From the NCBI GenBank assembly GCA_003534295.1, contig DPDV01000017.1, positions 18,209 to 82,208 of the forward strand: a stretch of DNA of 64,000 nucleotides. Reading direction: 5' to 3'. This document shows, piece after piece, positions 25,871 to 34,832 of this stretch; position 1 is the first letter of the stretch; each line of letters starts with the position of its first letter. The stretch comes from Clostridiales bacterium (GTDB lineage Bacteria; Bacillota; Clostridia; TANB77; CAG-508). The position numbers and the translations under genes were made by a program. The notes under the pieces were generated by a model. The model was not told the DNA's origin and searched no databases. It was given only the letters and a program-made list of their open reading frames with translations.

Positions 25871-27097
25871 ATGTTTTTTAAAAAATTGCTATCTTTAGTT
25901 TCCATTTTTTCTTTATTTTTTTTCAATATTGTTTTAGCATATAACGATTCTACTTTTGTTTGGAATAATAGCTCTGAAGCTATAAAAACTAATACTAATG
26001 TTTCAACTAGTTTAGCTTCTAACAATTTGGAGTTGCAGTCATGCAGTGGTATTTTAATAGAACAACACTCTGGTCAAATTTTATATGAGCATAATTCACA
26101 TGAACAGTTAAGACCGGCTAGTGTTACAAAAGTAATGAGCATATTATTAATAATGGAAGCTATAGATTCTGGTACTTTATCTTATACTGACAAAATACCT
26201 TGTACAGAAACAGCGGCCGCAATGGGTGGTTCACAAATTTGGTTAGACGTTAGAGAAGAACTTACTGTTGCTGAAATGCTTAAGGCTATTTGCGTTGTTT
26301 CTGCTAATGATTGTACAGTTGCTATGGCAGAATACTTATGTGGCTCTCAAGAAGCCTTTGTAGAGAAGATGAATGCCAAAGCTCAAGAATTGGGAATGAA
26401 AGATACCTCTTTTAAAAATTGTCATGGATTAGATGAAGATGGTCACCTAACTTCTGCTCATGATATAGCATTAATGTCTAAAGAACTTTTAACCAAACAT
26501 CCTGACATAACTAAATATACTACTATTTGGATGGATTCTCTAAGAGACGGAAAATCCCAGCTTGTTAATACTAATAAATTAATTAGAAATTACAAAGGAA
26601 TTACTGGACTAAAAACCGGCTCAACTTCACTTGCACTATATAATTTATCTGCTTCTGCAACACGTGAAGGATTATCTTTAATTGCTGTAATAATGAAAGG
26701 TCCTACAAGTGCCATTAGATTTTCGGATGCACAAAAACTTTTAGATTATGGCTTTAGTAATTATTCTTATAAATCGTTTGCCAATCAAAATGAGGTTATT
26801 AAATCCGTAGCTGTAACAAAGGGTGTTAATCAAGAAGTAAATGCTATATATGAAACCTCTCCTGCTTTTCTTATAAAAAAAGGTGACGAGTCTAACATAA
26901 ATTATGAAGTAAGCTTAGCTAATACAGTTCAAGCACCTGTTTATGAAGGTCAACTTCTTGGAACTGTAAAATATTTTCTAAATGATACTGAACTCGGAAT
27001 AGTTAATTTGGTAGCTGAATCTTCCGTTAATGAAGTTGGATTACTTAATATGAATAAACATATTTTTGCCAATTGGTTTTCGTTACTTCGATTATAA
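25871..27097 (+). CDS. D-alanyl-D-alanine carboxypeptidase (DacF/PBP5 type)
   Basis: 408 aa. A signal peptide (LLSLVSIFSLFFFNIVLAY) precedes an S11 peptidase domain with SxxK at Ser84-Lys87 (ASVTKVMS), SxN at Ser144-Asn146 (VSANDC) and KTG at 248-250 (GLKTGST). It trims the terminal D-Ala of peptidoglycan stem peptides. A PBP5-type C-terminal beta domain follows from about residue 300; the last residues are weakly amphipathic (MNKHIFANWFSLLRL), consistent with membrane attachment. Closest in plan to DacF, which works in spore cortex formation, but a vegetative role is equally possible. AGGAGG precedes the ATG; no clear promoter is visible in the 266-bp divergent gap. Confidence 0.9.
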   Translation: MFFKKLLSLVSIFSLFFFNIVLAYNDSTFVWNNSSEAIKTNTNVSTSLASNNLELQSCSGILIEQHSGQILYEHNSHEQLRPASVTKVMSILLIMEAIDSGTLSYTDKIPCTETAAAMGGSQIWLDVREELTVAEMLKAICVVSANDCTVAMAEYLCGSQEAFVEKMNAKAQELGMKDTSFKNCHGLDEDGHLTSAHDIALMSKELLTKHPDITKYTTIWMDSLRDGKSQLVNTNKLIRNYKGITGLKTGSTSLALYNLSASATREGLSLIAVIMKGPTSAIRFSDAQKLLDYGFSNYSYKSFANQNEVIKSVAVTKGVNQEVNAIYETSPAFLIKKGDESNINYEVSLANTVQAPVYEGQLLGTVKYFLNDTELGIVNLVAESSVNEVGLLNMNKHIFANWFSLLRL

Positions 27098-27228
27098 TTT
27101 TTTTAATTAGTAATATTTTGAAAAAACTAACGCATATTGTGTGTCTTTACTTCAAAGTATAAAGCATAAATTTTAATATATTTTTTTTATTTGGTTATAC
27201 TATTAACAAACAAATTATGGAGGTTAGT

Positions 27229-27666
27229 ATGGATAATCAAAACTTAAATGTATTAGATGAAATTAATAAAGGTGCTACTATGGGAATGGATGCAATCTCA
27301 TTTATATCTCAAAAAGTTGAAGACAATCAATTCAAAAATATTTTAAAAACAGAATATAATAAATATAAAGATATTTCTGCTAGAGTTAATAAATTATATA
27401 ATAATTTTGCAACAAACAAAGAGCCACACGAAACTAACACTATGAACAAGATGATGACATGGTATGGTATACAGATGAAAACTATGACTGATGATACTAC
27501 TTCTAAATTGTCTGAATTGTTAATGCAAGGTACTAATATGGGTATTATTGAAGGAAGACGTTTAATAAATCAAAACACAAATGTTTCTTCTGATGTTAAA
27601 AATATTTTGCATGATTTTGTAACTATGCAGGAAGACAGTGTAGAAACATTAAAAAAATATCTGTAG
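27229..27666 (+). CDS. Four-helix (ferritin-like) protein of unknown function
   Basis: 145 aa, almost entirely helical. It has LDEINKGATMGMDAISFISQKV, an MTWYGIQMKTMTDDTTSKLSELLMQG helix, then TNMGIIEGRRLINQ and a final helix ending ETLKKYL. This pattern is frequent in clostridial hypothetical proteins and suggests a ferritin-like bundle; metal ligands are not obvious, so binding is uncertain. ATG 27229 has GGAGG 5 nt upstream; the in-frame ATG at 27217 precedes the site. A TATACT at 27196-27201 could be its -10. A terminator follows. Confidence 0.72.
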   Translation: MDNQNLNVLDEINKGATMGMDAISFISQKVEDNQFKNILKTEYNKYKDISARVNKLYNNFATNKEPHETNTMNKMMTWYGIQMKTMTDDTTSKLSELLMQGTNMGIIEGRRLINQNTNVSSDVKNILHDFVTMQEDSVETLKKYL

Positions 27667-27696
27667 CTGATACTCTTCATTTTCAAAAAAATAATA

Positions 27697-27728
27697 AAAA
27701 CTACTCTCTTTTTGAGAATAGTTTTTTG
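27697..27728 (+). terminator. Terminator between the four-helix protein and hppA
   Basis: AAAACTACTCTC / GAGAATAGTTTT with one mismatch and a 5-nt loop, followed by TTTG. Confidence 0.8.
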
Positions 27729-27758
27729 TTTAATATTTTAATTATACATATTTGTTTT

Positions 27759-29798
27759 TTAAAATATCGAATGCATTATAAACAGTGTAGCTGAAAGCGA
27801 CGATACTAGAGATACTACTGTTATTTGAGTATTTATTGAAGGGCCTGCTGTGTCTTTAAATGGATCTCCTATTGTATCTCCTATTACAGCTGCCTTGTGG
27901 GCTTCTGAACCTTTGCCTCCAAAGTTGCCTGCTTCTATATATTTTTTAGCATTATCCCATAACCCTCCACTATTACTCATTAGCATTGCAAGTAATAGTC
28001 CAGATAATATATTTCCAGCTAGAAATCCTCCTATTGCTTGAACCCCACCTACAAAGCCAACTATTAAGGTTGATATTATAGCTGATAATCCCGCTGGTAT
28101 TAACTCTGTCATTGCTCCTAAAGTTGCTAAGTTTATACATTTTGCGTATTCTGGTTGTGCTGTACCTTCTTTTATACCTTTTATTTCTTTAAATTGTCTA
28201 TGAATTTCTGAAACCAACTTTTGTGAATTCTTATTTACTCCAAATATCAATATTGCGGAAAATACAGCTGGTATTGCCACGCCAACCAAAGCACCAAAAA
28301 ATACAGATGGGTTCATTAAATCAAATGTAATTATTTCTCCTGTTGTACTAGATACAATTTCTGCAAATGCTGCTAATAAAGCAATAACTGTAAGTCCTGC
28401 GGCACCTATGGCAAATCCCTTTGTAATTGCTTTTGTTGTATTTCCAGCCGAATCTAATTCATCTGCTCTTTCTATTACCTCATCCCCTAAATCTCCCATT
28501 TCTGCAAGACCTCTGGCATTATCTACAATTGGTCCATATGCATCATTTGAAACTATCATTCCAACAATTGATAACATTCCTATTGCAGACATAGAAATTC
28601 CTAGCATTGCATATCCTGGTCCGATTGGTTCGCATAATTTGTATGAAACAAGTGCTGCTAGTCCAATTCCCACTAACGCTGGCAAACTACTTATTAATCC
28701 ATAAGAAAATCCAGATAAAATTGTAAATGCTGGTCCTTTTAAAGAACTTTTCGCAACACTTATAACAGGCTTTTTATCATCGCCTGTATAATAATTGCTT
28801 GTAAGTCCTATTACTACACCAATAATCATTCCTATTATTGCTGCTCCCCAAATTCTTATATTAAAATTGCAGAATATTGTTGCAAAAAATGTTAAAATTG
28901 TGAATATTCCACAAGTTAAATAAGTTCCATTATTAAGTGCTTTACCCGGATTTCCTTTTTTCCCTATATGTGCACAAAGTACTCCAATTATTGATGCTAA
29001 AAGTCCAATTGCACAAAAGCAAAACATCATGTTAACTTCTCCCAAAGGTAATGCTATTACTAATGTTGCCGCTATTGCTGCAATATTAGAGTCAAATAAA
29101 TCTGCTCCCATTCCTGCAACATCACCTACGTTATCTCCAACATTATCAGCTATAACCGCTGGATTTCTTGGATCGTCTTCTGGGATTCCTAATTCTACTT
29201 TACCTGTTAAGTCTGCAGCCATATCTGCTGTTTTCGTAAAAATTCCCCCACCAGCTTTTGCAAAAAGTGCTAACAAACTCGCCCCAAAACTAAATGCCAA
29301 AACGATGTTAGAATTTTTTGTTAATAAATACAAAATCGAAGAGCCTGCTAGAGAAGTTCCAACAACAGCCATTCCCATAACTGCTCCACCTCTAAAGCCT
29401 GCCATAAAAGACTTTGCTAAGCTTTCTTTTGCTAAAATTGCTGTTTTAATATTTGCTATAGTTGCAATACTAATTCCTATAATTCCAGCTAATCCCGAAA
29501 AAGTTGAGCCTAAAATAAATGCTATAACCATTCCTATATTAGTCATAATATTTTCTGTTTTCCATATAGGCTCTGGGAAGAATAATAAAATTACTACTGC
29601 TAATACACACATAATAACTGCTAACATTTTATATTCTTTTTTTAAGAATGTGAAAGAACCTTCTCTAATTAATCTTCCTACATTTTCTATCTTTTCATTT
29701 TTAGCAGGCAGACTTTTCACCCATTTATAAAAGTAAAACGCTACAATGAAAGAAAGTACTGACACAAAGATTGAAACAATTGCCCAATCAATTTTCAT
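27759..29798 (-). CDS. hppA: Membrane-bound proton-translocating pyrophosphatase
   Basis: 679 aa with about 16 membrane helices. HppA couples hydrolysis of pyrophosphate to ion pumping and recovers energy from biosynthesis. The substrate site motifs are visible: EDDPRNPAVIADNVGDNVGDVAGMGADLFDS in pieces, ISNDAYGPIVDNARG-like SNDAYGPIVDNARGLAEM, and near the C-terminus GDTIGDPFKDTAGPSINT. The segment GNTTKAITKG has Lys and Thr at the positions that mark K+-independent proton pumps; K+-dependent enzymes carry Ala and Gly. AAAAGGAGGAA precedes the ATG. An inverted ACATTAAT/ATTAATGT (29824-29852) lies just upstream. Confidence 0.95.
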   Translation of the reverse strand: MKIDWAIVSIFVSVLSFIVAFYFYKWVKSLPAKNEKIENVGRLIREGSFTFLKKEYKMLAVIMCVLAVVILLFFPEPIWKTENIMTNIGMVIAFILGSTFSGLAGIIGISIATIANIKTAILAKESLAKSFMAGFRGGAVMGMAVVGTSLAGSSILYLLTKNSNIVLAFSFGASLLALFAKAGGGIFTKTADMAADLTGKVELGIPEDDPRNPAVIADNVGDNVGDVAGMGADLFDSNIAAIAATLVIALPLGEVNMMFCFCAIGLLASIIGVLCAHIGKKGNPGKALNNGTYLTCGIFTILTFFATIFCNFNIRIWGAAIIGMIIGVVIGLTSNYYTGDDKKPVISVAKSSLKGPAFTILSGFSYGLISSLPALVGIGLAALVSYKLCEPIGPGYAMLGISMSAIGMLSIVGMIVSNDAYGPIVDNARGLAEMGDLGDEVIERADELDSAGNTTKAITKGFAIGAAGLTVIALLAAFAEIVSSTTGEIITFDLMNPSVFFGALVGVAIPAVFSAILIFGVNKNSQKLVSEIHRQFKEIKGIKEGTAQPEYAKCINLATLGAMTELIPAGLSAIISTLIVGFVGGVQAIGGFLAGNILSGLLLAMLMSNSGGLWDNAKKYIEAGNFGGKGSEAHKAAVIGDTIGDPFKDTAGPSINTQITVVSLVSSLSATLFIMHSIF

Positions 29799-29858
29799 AA
29801 ATAATTCCTCCTTTTCTTTTGTTACATTAATATATATTATTTAAATTAATGTTAAAAT

Positions 29859-30863
29859 TTAGTGTGAAATTTTTATATAATTCCATGAGTCTCTACACAT
29901 ATCTTCCAATGTTTTCTCAGCCACCCAATTTAACTCTTCTTTTGCCTTTGTTGCATCTGCATAGCATGTAGCTATATCTCCTGCTCTTCTTTCAGTTATT
30001 TTGTATTTTATTTTTTGTCCTGTTGTTTTTTCAAACGCATGAACCATATCTAAAACGCTATAACCTTTTCCTGTTCCCAAATTATATATATATATACCAC
30101 TTTTTTCTTTTTCTAATTTTTCTAATGCTTTAATATGTCCCTTAGCCAAGTCTACTACATGTATATAATCTCTAACACCCGTTCCATCTGGTGTATTGTA
30201 GTCATTTCCAAAAATTGATAATTCTTCTAACTCTCCTGATGCAACTCTTACGATATATGGCATTAAATTGTTAGGTCTACCTTGTGGTTCTTCTCCTATT
30301 ATTCCAGATTCGTGTGAACCTATTGGGTTAAAATATCTTAATATACAAACATCCCATGTATTATCCGATTTATATACATCTTTTAATATTTGTTCTATAA
30401 ACAATTTTGAACTTCCGTATGGATTTGTTGTTCCTCCTATCTTACACATTTCTGTTAGCGGTACTACTTCTGGATCTCCATAAACTGTTGCAGATGAACT
30501 AAAAATAATTGTTTTTACATTATGTTTTCTCATAACATCTAATAAATTTAATGTTCCCGATACATTATTTGTATAGTATTCAATTGGCTTCTCTACAGAT
30601 TCGCCCACTGCTTTGTATCCTGCAAAATGTATAACAGAGTCTATTTTATTCTCCGCAAAAACTTTATCCATCTTTTCCTTATTTGAATAATCAAGTTCAT
30701 AAAATTTAAAGTCCTTGTTTGTTATTTTTTTAATTTTGTCCAACATCTCTGGCTTGCTGTTTGAAAAGTTATCAACAACAATTACCTCCTTATTTTCATT
30801 TAATAACTCCACAACTGTATGACTACCAATGTATCCTGCTCCTCCTGTAACTAAAACTGACAT
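29859..30863 (-). CDS. galE: UDP-glucose 4-epimerase
   Basis: 334 aa. GalE interconverts UDP-glucose and UDP-galactose, and in some members the N-acetyl forms. The NAD-binding VTGGAGYIGSHT is at the N-terminus, then VIHFAGYKAVGES, the catalytic SSSATVYGDP with YGSSK, and RYFNPIGSH. It is the last gene of the polysaccharide run, 25 nt after the GtrB-like transferase, so it likely supplies a galactose-type donor for the locus. AAAGGAGAG precedes the ATG. Confidence 0.94.
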   Translation of the reverse strand: MSVLVTGGAGYIGSHTVVELLNENKEVIVVDNFSNSKPEMLDKIKKITNKDFKFYELDYSNKEKMDKVFAENKIDSVIHFAGYKAVGESVEKPIEYYTNNVSGTLNLLDVMRKHNVKTIIFSSSATVYGDPEVVPLTEMCKIGGTTNPYGSSKLFIEQILKDVYKSDNTWDVCILRYFNPIGSHESGIIGEEPQGRPNNLMPYIVRVASGELEELSIFGNDYNTPDGTGVRDYIHVVDLAKGHIKALEKLEKEKSGIYIYNLGTGKGYSVLDMVHAFEKTTGQKIKYKITERRAGDIATCYADATKAKEELNWVAEKTLEDMCRDSWNYIKISH

Positions 30864-30888
30864 ATTATCATCTCTCCTTTATAATAAT

Positions 30889-31824
30889 TTATATATTTAT
30901 TTTTTTCTTAATTATATATTGAGGCCTTTGTTTTGCTTCATCATAAATTCTTACTAAGTATTCACCTATAATCCAAAGAGAAAGTAAGACAATACCTCCT
31001 ACAAAAGCTGTTGCAAACATAATGCTTGTCCATCCCTTTACCATGTTTGTCCATCCAAATATTTTTGATAATATAAAATAAAGTAATATAACTATAGACA
31101 CTATTACAAAAGTAATTCCAAAACCACCTATTACTTTTATAGGCTTAGTTGAAAATCCAATTATACCATCAGAGGCTAATTTTAACATTTTTTTTAATGG
31201 ATATTTTGTCTTACCTGCATACCTTTCTTTTCTTTCATATTCATACTCATATTGTTCAAATCCAACCCAACTAAACAGTCCTCTTAAAAATTTGTTATGT
31301 TCAGGCAATGAGTTAATTACATCTACAACTTTTTTATCTACTAGTCTAAAATCTCCTGTATCTCCAGGTATATCTACATCTGATAATTTATTTAGTGTTG
31401 TATAAAAAGCCTTTGCTGTAAGTAATTTAAATGCAGATTCTCCATTTCTTTTTTTTCTTTTGCCATATATTACTTCATATCCCTGCTCCCATTTTTCTAT
31501 CATATCTGGTATTAACTCTGGTGGATCTTGCAAGTCCGCATCTATTATTATAATTGCATCCCCTGTCACATACTTTAGCCCTGCCGTTACTGCCGCTTGA
31601 TGTCCAAAATTTCTTGAAAAAGATATTATCTTTACATTTTTATCAACTTTTGCTATGTCCTGTAATATGTCTAAAGTCTTGTCCTTTGAACCATCATTTA
31701 TAAAAATAATTTCGTGTTCATACTTTTCTTTTAGTTCATCTAAGACTTTTTTTACTCTTTTATAACAAACATCTACAACCTCTTGTTCATAATACATTGG
31801 TATAACTACTGATACTTTTTTCAT
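30889..31824 (-). CDS. Polyprenyl-phosphate glycosyltransferase (GtrB/DPM1 type)
   Basis: 311 aa. A GT2 domain occupies residues 1-220: VSVVIPMYYEQEVV, FINDGSKDKT, RNFGHQAAVTAGL, the DADLQDPPE metal motif and GDTGDFRLVDKKV. Two C-terminal membrane helices follow (IGGFGITFVIVSIVILLYFIL and MFATAFVGGIVLLSLWIIG). Such enzymes charge undecaprenyl phosphate with a single sugar that is then flipped and used outside by GT-C enzymes; two GT-C-like proteins are encoded in this locus. It lies between the Alg13-like gene and galE. Confidence 0.9.
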   Translation of the reverse strand: MKKVSVVIPMYYEQEVVDVCYKRVKKVLDELKEKYEHEIIFINDGSKDKTLDILQDIAKVDKNVKIISFSRNFGHQAAVTAGLKYVTGDAIIIIDADLQDPPELIPDMIEKWEQGYEVIYGKRKKRNGESAFKLLTAKAFYTTLNKLSDVDIPGDTGDFRLVDKKVVDVINSLPEHNKFLRGLFSWVGFEQYEYEYERKERYAGKTKYPLKKMLKLASDGIIGFSTKPIKVIGGFGITFVIVSIVILLYFILSKIFGWTNMVKGWTSIMFATAFVGGIVLLSLWIIGEYLVRIYDEAKQRPQYIIKKKINI

Positions 31825-31854
31825 ATAATCCTGCTCCTCTTTTATTTGTAGTAC

Positions 31855-32334
31855 TTACACATTTTGTATAAAATCTTCAATTATGTTTATAATATGCTCT
31901 GTATTACTTTCTAATTTGTTTGGTATAAATGTATCTATTTCTCTTAAAGTTTCTTTTAATTCTGAAACATCTTTTATACCTTTTATAAACCCTTGGTTCG
32001 AAAAAGTTTCTACTATTTGAATTTGATGGTCATTAACATGTTCTCCATATTGTTTTAATCTTGGAACTGCAATCACCTTTTTGCCTAATTTAACAGCTGT
32101 TACAATTGAACCCACTCCTCCATGTGTGATTATTGTATCTGCCTGTTCCATTAATATATTAAATTTGTCCTGTTCTATCAAATTAAAAACTTCCATATCT
32201 TTTGATTCAAATTTTGTACTTCCAGCTTGTACAATAACCTTATCTTTTATTATATCTTCATCTATACATTTTTGCACTTCTTCTAATAATCTATAAAAGC
32301 TATTATTCTGAGTTCCAAGTAATACTAAAATCAT
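31855..32334 (-). CDS. Alg13-like glycosyltransferase catalytic subunit
   Basis: 159 aa, GT28 C-terminal domain alone. It begins MILVLLGTQNNSFYRLLEEV and has the donor-site ADTIITHGGVGSIVTAVKLGKKVIAVPR and YGEHVNDHQ. This is the nucleotide-sugar-binding half of a split transferase (PssE, EpsF, Cps14G or yeast Alg13). Its start overlaps the stop of the Alg14-like gene as TAATG, which favours coupled translation of the two subunits. Confidence 0.88.
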   Translation of the reverse strand: MILVLLGTQNNSFYRLLEEVQKCIDEDIIKDKVIVQAGSTKFESKDMEVFNLIEQDKFNILMEQADTIITHGGVGSIVTAVKLGKKVIAVPRLKQYGEHVNDHQIQIVETFSNQGFIKGIKDVSELKETLREIDTFIPNKLESNTEHIINIIEDFIQNV

Positions 32335-32804
32335 TAATATATAGCACCTCCATATACAGCTTTAGGATACAGTTTTTTCATTTCTTCCCATTGTACTATA
32401 AACAAATCAGCAATTGGGTAAACCATTTTGCCAGATAATGTTTTAGTATTTTTATTTGCAAATGTCTCTATAAAAATAATTTTTGAGCCAAATATTTTAC
32501 CTATATAACACATTGGTACAGCAGTATGTGTACCTGTTGTTATAATTATTTTTGGTTTAATTTTAAAATAGTAAAATAAACTTTTGAAACAATTAAATAT
32601 AAATATAAATGGATACACTAAAATTCTACTTCTTGTACCATATGTAAGAAAGTTCAGCTTATCCTTATATATTTTTTTTAGATTTTCCGTTGTTTTATCT
32701 TTTTCGGTTATTATATGGTAATCATATTGTTTAAATAACGGTTTTAATTGCATAAGCTCATTAAAATGCCCACCTGTGCTCGATATAAATAATACTTTTT
32801 TCAC
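32334..32804 (-). CDS. Alg14-like membrane-anchor glycosyltransferase subunit
   Basis: 156 aa. It opens with MKKVLFISSTGGHFNELMQL and continues with YHIITEKDKTT, a hydrophobic PFIFIFNCFKSLFYYF, then IIITTGTHTAVPM and FIETFANKNTKTLSGK. This is the acceptor-binding, membrane-associated half that pairs with the Alg13-like subunit encoded next. It starts at GTG 32804 with AGGAG upstream. A consensus promoter at 32904-32932 suggests that the Alg14-Alg13-gtrB-galE tail can be expressed on its own. Confidence 0.88.
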   Translation of the reverse strand: MKKVLFISSTGGHFNELMQLKPLFKQYDYHIITEKDKTTENLKKIYKDKLNFLTYGTRSRILVYPFIFIFNCFKSLFYYFKIKPKIIITTGTHTAVPMCYIGKIFGSKIIFIETFANKNTKTLSGKMVYPIADLFIVQWEEMKKLYPKAVYGGAIY

Positions 32805-32903
32805 TTGTATCTTATCTCCTTTTTAGACTATGATTTTTTTACCAATATTTTTTTATAAGAGCAACTTTTTAACTTTTGGTATATAACAATACTTCTTTTA
32901 GTT

Positions 32904-32932
32904 ATTATATATGATACAATAATTAGTTTCAA
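32904..32932 (-). promoter_or_regulatory. Internal promoter for the Alg14/Alg13/gtrB/galE tail
   Basis: TTGAAA (32932-32927), 17 nt, TATAAT (32909-32904), directly after the stop of the upstream gene and within the only large gap (129 bp) of the run. Confidence 0.72.
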
Positions 32933-32933
32933 T

Positions 32934-34823
32934 CTAATAATTAAAATAATACACTGTATATGTTTTATTTTGATAAATTTTGTCAAAATTAAAATTTATC
33001 CATTTTTCCATTTCTTGAGTTTTATTTGTATATGTAACTACTATTTTAGTTTTGTCCTTATGCATTGCATTTTTAAAATTATACATGTCATCTTCGGTTA
33101 CACTATCATTATTATATAAGAAAATTGTGTACGCATCTTTTTCATCATTTAAATATTTTTCATCATATGGATAGCGATATGTATTAGCATGATAATTAAG
33201 TGAATACTGTCTAGGCGAAAAATACATCGATGTAACTACCTGTCCCTTGAACTTTTCTTGGTTTTCCGTAAAAAAATCTCCTAATTCTTTAGAATCCATA
33301 TCTTCTCTTAGCACATAATCATATTTTGTATAATAAGTTGGTTCTAAAAAAGTGTAACTTCCTAGAATCGCTCCATATCTAATTATTAGAAGTCCTACTC
33401 CTATTATATAAGCATATTTAAGCATCTTTTTCTTACCTTCTATATATGTATATACACTATAAAAAATTGTTATTATCATAAAAGGACTTTTTGTAATATA
33501 AAATAACCTGTAATATACCACTTTTGATGTCAGAAATTCAGAAACAAAAGGTGCCACTAATGGATTAAAGAAAAATATAAAATATATAAAGAAGATGAAT
33601 TGTGATACATCTATTTTTCTATTTTTTATGTATAGATAAATTATTGCTAAAATTACTAGTAAATTTGCTAGAAGTGTTCCATAACCCACTCTATAAATGT
33701 TCCATGAAAAATCCAATTTCAGCACAATTCCAATTATGAACAATACTAAAGGTAATATAAATATTAATTTATATATTATATCCTTAAGTAATAATTTTTC
33801 CACTATTTCCTGTACTTTTTTATTTAAAAACATTATATAGATCAATATTACTGGAACTATAAGCCAATATTTCTGTAAAAATAAGATAGCATATATAATA
33901 TTAGGTAACATCATAATCAGGTAATCATATATTTTTATATTTTTTATTTTTAAACAATATATAAAGAACGAAAAAATTATAAATGTTTGTAGAAATAAAC
34001 TGCTTGAAGCAATAGCATTCAAGCCTAAACTTATTCCAGTTATAATCCAAACATATTTTTTTTGTTGGTTTTTAGTATATTGTTCTAGTAATATAAGATA
34101 AATAGGAATTCCGATTATAAATATTAAATTAGAACCCCAATATAAATGACTTAATTCTAATGTGCCTATTAATAAAATAGATAAGATTGTAATAATTAAT
34201 GCTATAGTTTTATCTTTAATTTCATATATACTTTTTATTCCATATATAATAATTGCAAAAGAAATTATAACAAACAAACTCATGGTTGTCCTGAAAGTAA
34301 TAAATATATCACTTGTAAAATGGAATAATGTATTTTGTAATTTATACATGCTTGATTGAAATAGATAATATCCTTGATATTTATAAAATTCATCGACATT
34401 CCAATTCCAGCCAGTCCTTGGATTTATGCTATTAATCTTGTCAGTCTGTGAATTTTCCATTATTAATGGCATGTAAAAGGAATCATCTCCTGCATCTGTC
34501 GCAGGAATTATTTTTATAATTCCAAATATTAAAATAATTAAAATATAAAACTCATAGTGTTTTAAAAAACAAAAGTCTTCTTTTTTTATCTTTGCAATTC
34601 CATAAATAAACAATGGAATACTTATTAGTGCCGTATATGTATGTACTAACGTAGATGAGACTTGAAAAATTTGCATTGGATAATAGCCTAATTGCAAACC
34701 TCCCATGAAAACAATAAATCCTACAGGTACAGATAATATTTTTATTTCTTCTTTTTTACTAAGTAAAAATTTCCCTATACCATTTGATATTACAAATATA
34801 ATAAAAGCATAAACAATAAACAT
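32934..34823 (-). CDS. Large polytopic membrane protein, GT-C-like (DUF6077 type)
   Basis: 629 aa with roughly 13 membrane helices. The first large extracytoplasmic loop has ATDAGDDSFYMPLIMENSQ followed by INPRTGW, matching the position of the acidic motif in GT-C transferases that use lipid-linked sugars. A soluble C-terminal domain of about 130 residues faces outside. A second protein of the same type is encoded at 40710-42863. I would expect it to transfer or polymerise sugars outside the cell, or to modify the polymer; the exact reaction is unknown. AGGAG precedes the ATG. Confidence 0.7.
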   Translation of the reverse strand: MFIVYAFIIFVISNGIGKFLLSKKEEIKILSVPVGFIVFMGGLQLGYYPMQIFQVSSTLVHTYTALISIPLFIYGIAKIKKEDFCFLKHYEFYILIILIFGIIKIIPATDAGDDSFYMPLIMENSQTDKINSINPRTGWNWNVDEFYKYQGYYLFQSSMYKLQNTLFHFTSDIFITFRTTMSLFVIISFAIIIYGIKSIYEIKDKTIALIITILSILLIGTLELSHLYWGSNLIFIIGIPIYLILLEQYTKNQQKKYVWIITGISLGLNAIASSSLFLQTFIIFSFFIYCLKIKNIKIYDYLIMMLPNIIYAILFLQKYWLIVPVILIYIMFLNKKVQEIVEKLLLKDIIYKLIFILPLVLFIIGIVLKLDFSWNIYRVGYGTLLANLLVILAIIYLYIKNRKIDVSQFIFFIYFIFFFNPLVAPFVSEFLTSKVVYYRLFYITKSPFMIITIFYSVYTYIEGKKKMLKYAYIIGVGLLIIRYGAILGSYTFLEPTYYTKYDYVLREDMDSKELGDFFTENQEKFKGQVVTSMYFSPRQYSLNYHANTYRYPYDEKYLNDEKDAYTIFLYNNDSVTEDDMYNFKNAMHKDKTKIVVTYTNKTQEMEKWINFNFDKIYQNKTYTVYYFNY

Positions 34824-34832
34824 TATATTCTC

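Noticed and set aside
25871..27097. Beta-lactamase
   Set aside because: The SxxK, SxN and KTG spacing with a PBP5-type C-terminal domain fits a D-Ala-D-Ala carboxypeptidase.
29029..29730. 233-codon plus-strand frame
   Set aside because: Antisense to hppA. Its Pro/Ala/Ile-rich, repetitive composition is what a hydrophobic membrane gene gives on the other strand; no ribosome site.
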